Positions 7,036 through 8,228 of a stretch of 8,228 bases of DNA are shown in pieces; position 1 is the first letter of the stretch, and the number at the start of each line of letters is the position of its first letter. Under the pieces are notes generated by a model. That model searched no databases, was not told where the DNA came from, and saw nothing but the letters and a program-made list of their open reading frames with translations. The stretch covers positions 1 to 8,228 of the forward strand of contig JAFSUV010000068.1 of assembly GCA_017450425.1 (NCBI GenBank), given 5' to 3'. Origin of the DNA: Kiritimatiellia bacterium (GTDB lineage: Bacteria > Verrucomicrobiota > Kiritimatiellia > RFP12 > UBA3636). The translations under genes and the position numbers were made by a program.

Positions 7036-7561
7036 ATTTCGGAGTCTTGAACGAGCCGCCCGTGCTCTCCACGCCGACTCCGTTCTCCACGACGACGCGC
7101 TCGTCGTTGAGCCAGATCCTGATGACCTCGCCGGACACGCTCTGGCGGTTGTCGCCGGAACCCTTCGTCACGATCGGGTCTTCCTGCAGCAGCACCTGCG
7201 CGTTTTCGCGCGTGTACGTGGCCCGCCCGGCGCGGGCGCGGATGTCGTCGCTCGTCATGTCCACGCTGCCCACGCAATCGACGCGCTTGACATCGTTGGT
7301 GTTCTCGAAAAAGACGAGCATCTTGTCCGTCTTGAGCGTGTACTCCGGATCCGTCACCACGACGCTCCCGTCGAAAAGCGCGACGAAGTTGTGGTAGTCG
7401 AACTCCAGCCTGTCGGACGTGATTTTCGTCGGCCCGGCCTTGCCGCCGCCGCGGTGCCCGCCGCCGAACGGCAAATCGGCTCCGGCGGCCGGCGCGCCGT
7501 GGAAAACCGCGGCGGCGAGCGCAGCCGCCGCGAAGAGTGAAGCAGAAGAGCGTGTTTTCAT
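7034..7561 (-). CDS. lptA: LPS transport periplasmic protein LptA
   Basis: 175 residues. Residues 1-28 form a Sec signal peptide (positive MKTR, hydrophobic Ala-rich core, APAAGA before D29). The mature part has the OstA/LptA beta-jellyroll pattern: ITSDRLEFDYHNFVALFDGS, VVVTDPEYTLKTDKMLVFFE, then a V..VDCVGSV segment, a second ATYTRENAQVLLQEDPIV block and VSGEVIRIWLNDERVVVENG. LptA oligomers bridge the periplasm and carry LPS from LptC to LptD. An unusual Gly/His/Lys-rich linker (GGGHRGGGKAG, about 33-43) lies between the signal peptide and the first strand. The start ATG overlaps the stop of the upstream kdsA::lptC gene (ATGA). Only a weak GAGG lies about 10 nt upstream, so translation is probably coupled. 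Confidence 0.9.
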   Translation of the reverse strand: MKTRSSASLFAAAALAAAVFHGAPAAGADLPFGGGHRGGGKAGPTKITSDRLEFDYHNFVALFDGSVVVTDPEYTLKTDKMLVFFENTNDVKRVDCVGSVDMTSDDIRARAGRATYTRENAQVLLQEDPIVTKGSGDNRQSVSGEVIRIWLNDERVVVENGVGVESTGGSFKTPK

Positions 7562-8228
7562 TTCGAGAGGGCCTCAACGGCGCTGCGGCCGCCGCGCCAA
7601 ACGACGAGGGCGGCATTGGTTTCGACGCAGAGAAGGGTGTCCTCGCTGCGCCACACAAAGTTCGTGCCGTCGAGCGAAATGCCCTTTGGCGGAAGCTCGA
7701 AGTGCACCGGACCGAAGCACTTTGCGGAATTGTCCGCAGGGTCGTAAACGCCGGATTCGGCCGTCGCAAGGCCGTTGGTCGCGCCGTTTTCGTCGAGCAG
7801 GAGGAAGGTGAGCGAGCCTTCGGCGTGGACAAGCCCGCGCTCGTCGATGCGCGCCGAGTCGGCCGAAAAGAGCTCCTTGACGCGCCCGTTTTCGTGCCGC
7901 TGCAGCGGAAGCTTCAGATCCGTGACGGACTGCCCCCTGAGCGCGGCATCGACCGCGCGGGCGGTGCCGGGCAGCGCAAATGCGGCGAGCGCGACGAAAA
8001 GCGCGGCCAGGGCCGACGACGCGCCGGCGCGGATGGCGGCGACGACGCGCGAAATGTCCCGCAGGTTTTCCCAGAGCGCCCCGATGCGCGCGAGCGCGAT
8101 CGAGTTCATGCCGTCCGAGAGCGCTTTCGCCGGGTTTTCGTGCGTCTCCACGAACACGCCGTCGCAGGCGCCGGTCGCCACGGCGCTGCGCGCGAGCGCG
8201 GGCGCCCACTTCGAGTCCCCGCCGGTGC
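7558..8228 (-). CDS. kdsA-lptC: In-frame KdsA (C-terminus)-LptC fusion, 5' end beyond window
   Basis: The 5' end lies outside the right edge. The first visible residues are the C-terminal end of Kdo-8-phosphate synthase (KdsA, which joins phosphoenolpyruvate and arabinose-5-phosphate): TGGDSKWAPALARSAVATGA, then GVFVETHENPAKALSDGMNS. These carry the family's conserved Glu and Asp (E in VETH, D in LSDG), which are metal ligands in metal-dependent KdsA. About 20 residues later, where KdsA normally ends (RDISRVV, about 8041), the frame continues without a stop or start codon. It runs through a hydrophobic segment (SSALAALFVALAAFALPG, about 7970-8022), then a beta-rich LptC/YrbK-like domain of about 130 residues (SADSARIDERGLVHAEGSL, SGVYDPADNSAKCFGPVHFE, DGTNFVWRSEDTLLCVE). 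LptC is a single-pass protein of the Lpt complex. Predicted topology (KdsA in, LptC out) is consistent. TARA before VDA could be a signal-peptidase site. The KdsA call is firm. The LptC call rests on fold pattern and position before lptA. Confidence 0.85.
   Translation of the reverse strand, partial: TGGDSKWAPALARSAVATGACDGVFVETHENPAKALSDGMNSIALARIGALWENLRDISRVVAAIRAGASSALAALFVALAAFALPGTARAVDAALRGQSVTDLKLPLQRHENGRVKELFSADSARIDERGLVHAEGSLTFLLLDENGATNGLATAESGVYDPADNSAKCFGPVHFELPPKGISLDGTNFVWRSEDTLLCVETNAALVVWRGGRSAVEALSK

Noticed and set aside
7574..8209. Second open frame across the KdsA-LptC region
   Set aside because: Its translation is Arg/Ala-rich without domains, and the adjacent frame carries both recognisable KdsA and LptC sequences.

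Overview
The window is GC-rich, gene-dense bacterial chromosome from a diderm (LPS-making) organism. It carries an LPS-export cluster, an MEP-pathway gene and a large lipoprotein. Protein texture and gene order suggest the Planctomycetes-Verrucomicrobia-Chlamydiae/Kiritimatiellae side of the tree, but this is only a weak inference: there is no rRNA or other marker. I saw no mobile element, CRISPR array, tRNA or rRNA.

Layout. (1) Bases 2-1621, minus strand: the first 540 codons of a probable TPR-type outer-membrane or periplasmic lipoprotein, cut off by the left edge. (2) Bases 1622-1744: a divergent intergenic region with a consensus TATAAT very close to the dxs start and an extended -10 facing the lipoprotein gene. 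(3) Bases 1745-3993, plus strand: a shortened, divergent 1-deoxyxylulose-5-phosphate synthase (dxs), then a small membrane protein joining a Cys-rich segment to a heavy-metal-associated (HMA) domain. (4) Bases 3963-8228, minus strand: a tight probable operon read right to left, kdsA::lptC, lptA, lptB, mgtE, recO. Junctions are an ATGA overlap, a 15-nt gap, a 39-nt gap and a GTGA overlap. The 3' end of recO overlaps the 3' end of the HMA gene by 31 bp.

How it fits together. KdsA makes Kdo-8-phosphate for the LPS inner core. LptB powers LPS extraction from the inner membrane, and LptC and LptA carry LPS toward the outer membrane. MgtE imports Mg2+ and RecO acts in recombinational repair; their cotranscription is inferred from spacing only.

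The headline observation is that the C-terminus of KdsA continues in frame, without a stop, into a membrane-spanning segment and an LptC-like periplasmic domain. This would be a fusion of a cytoplasmic Kdo-synthesis enzyme to an LPS-export component. No stop codon exists in any of the three reverse frames across the junction, so a simple base-miscall frameshift does not explain it.
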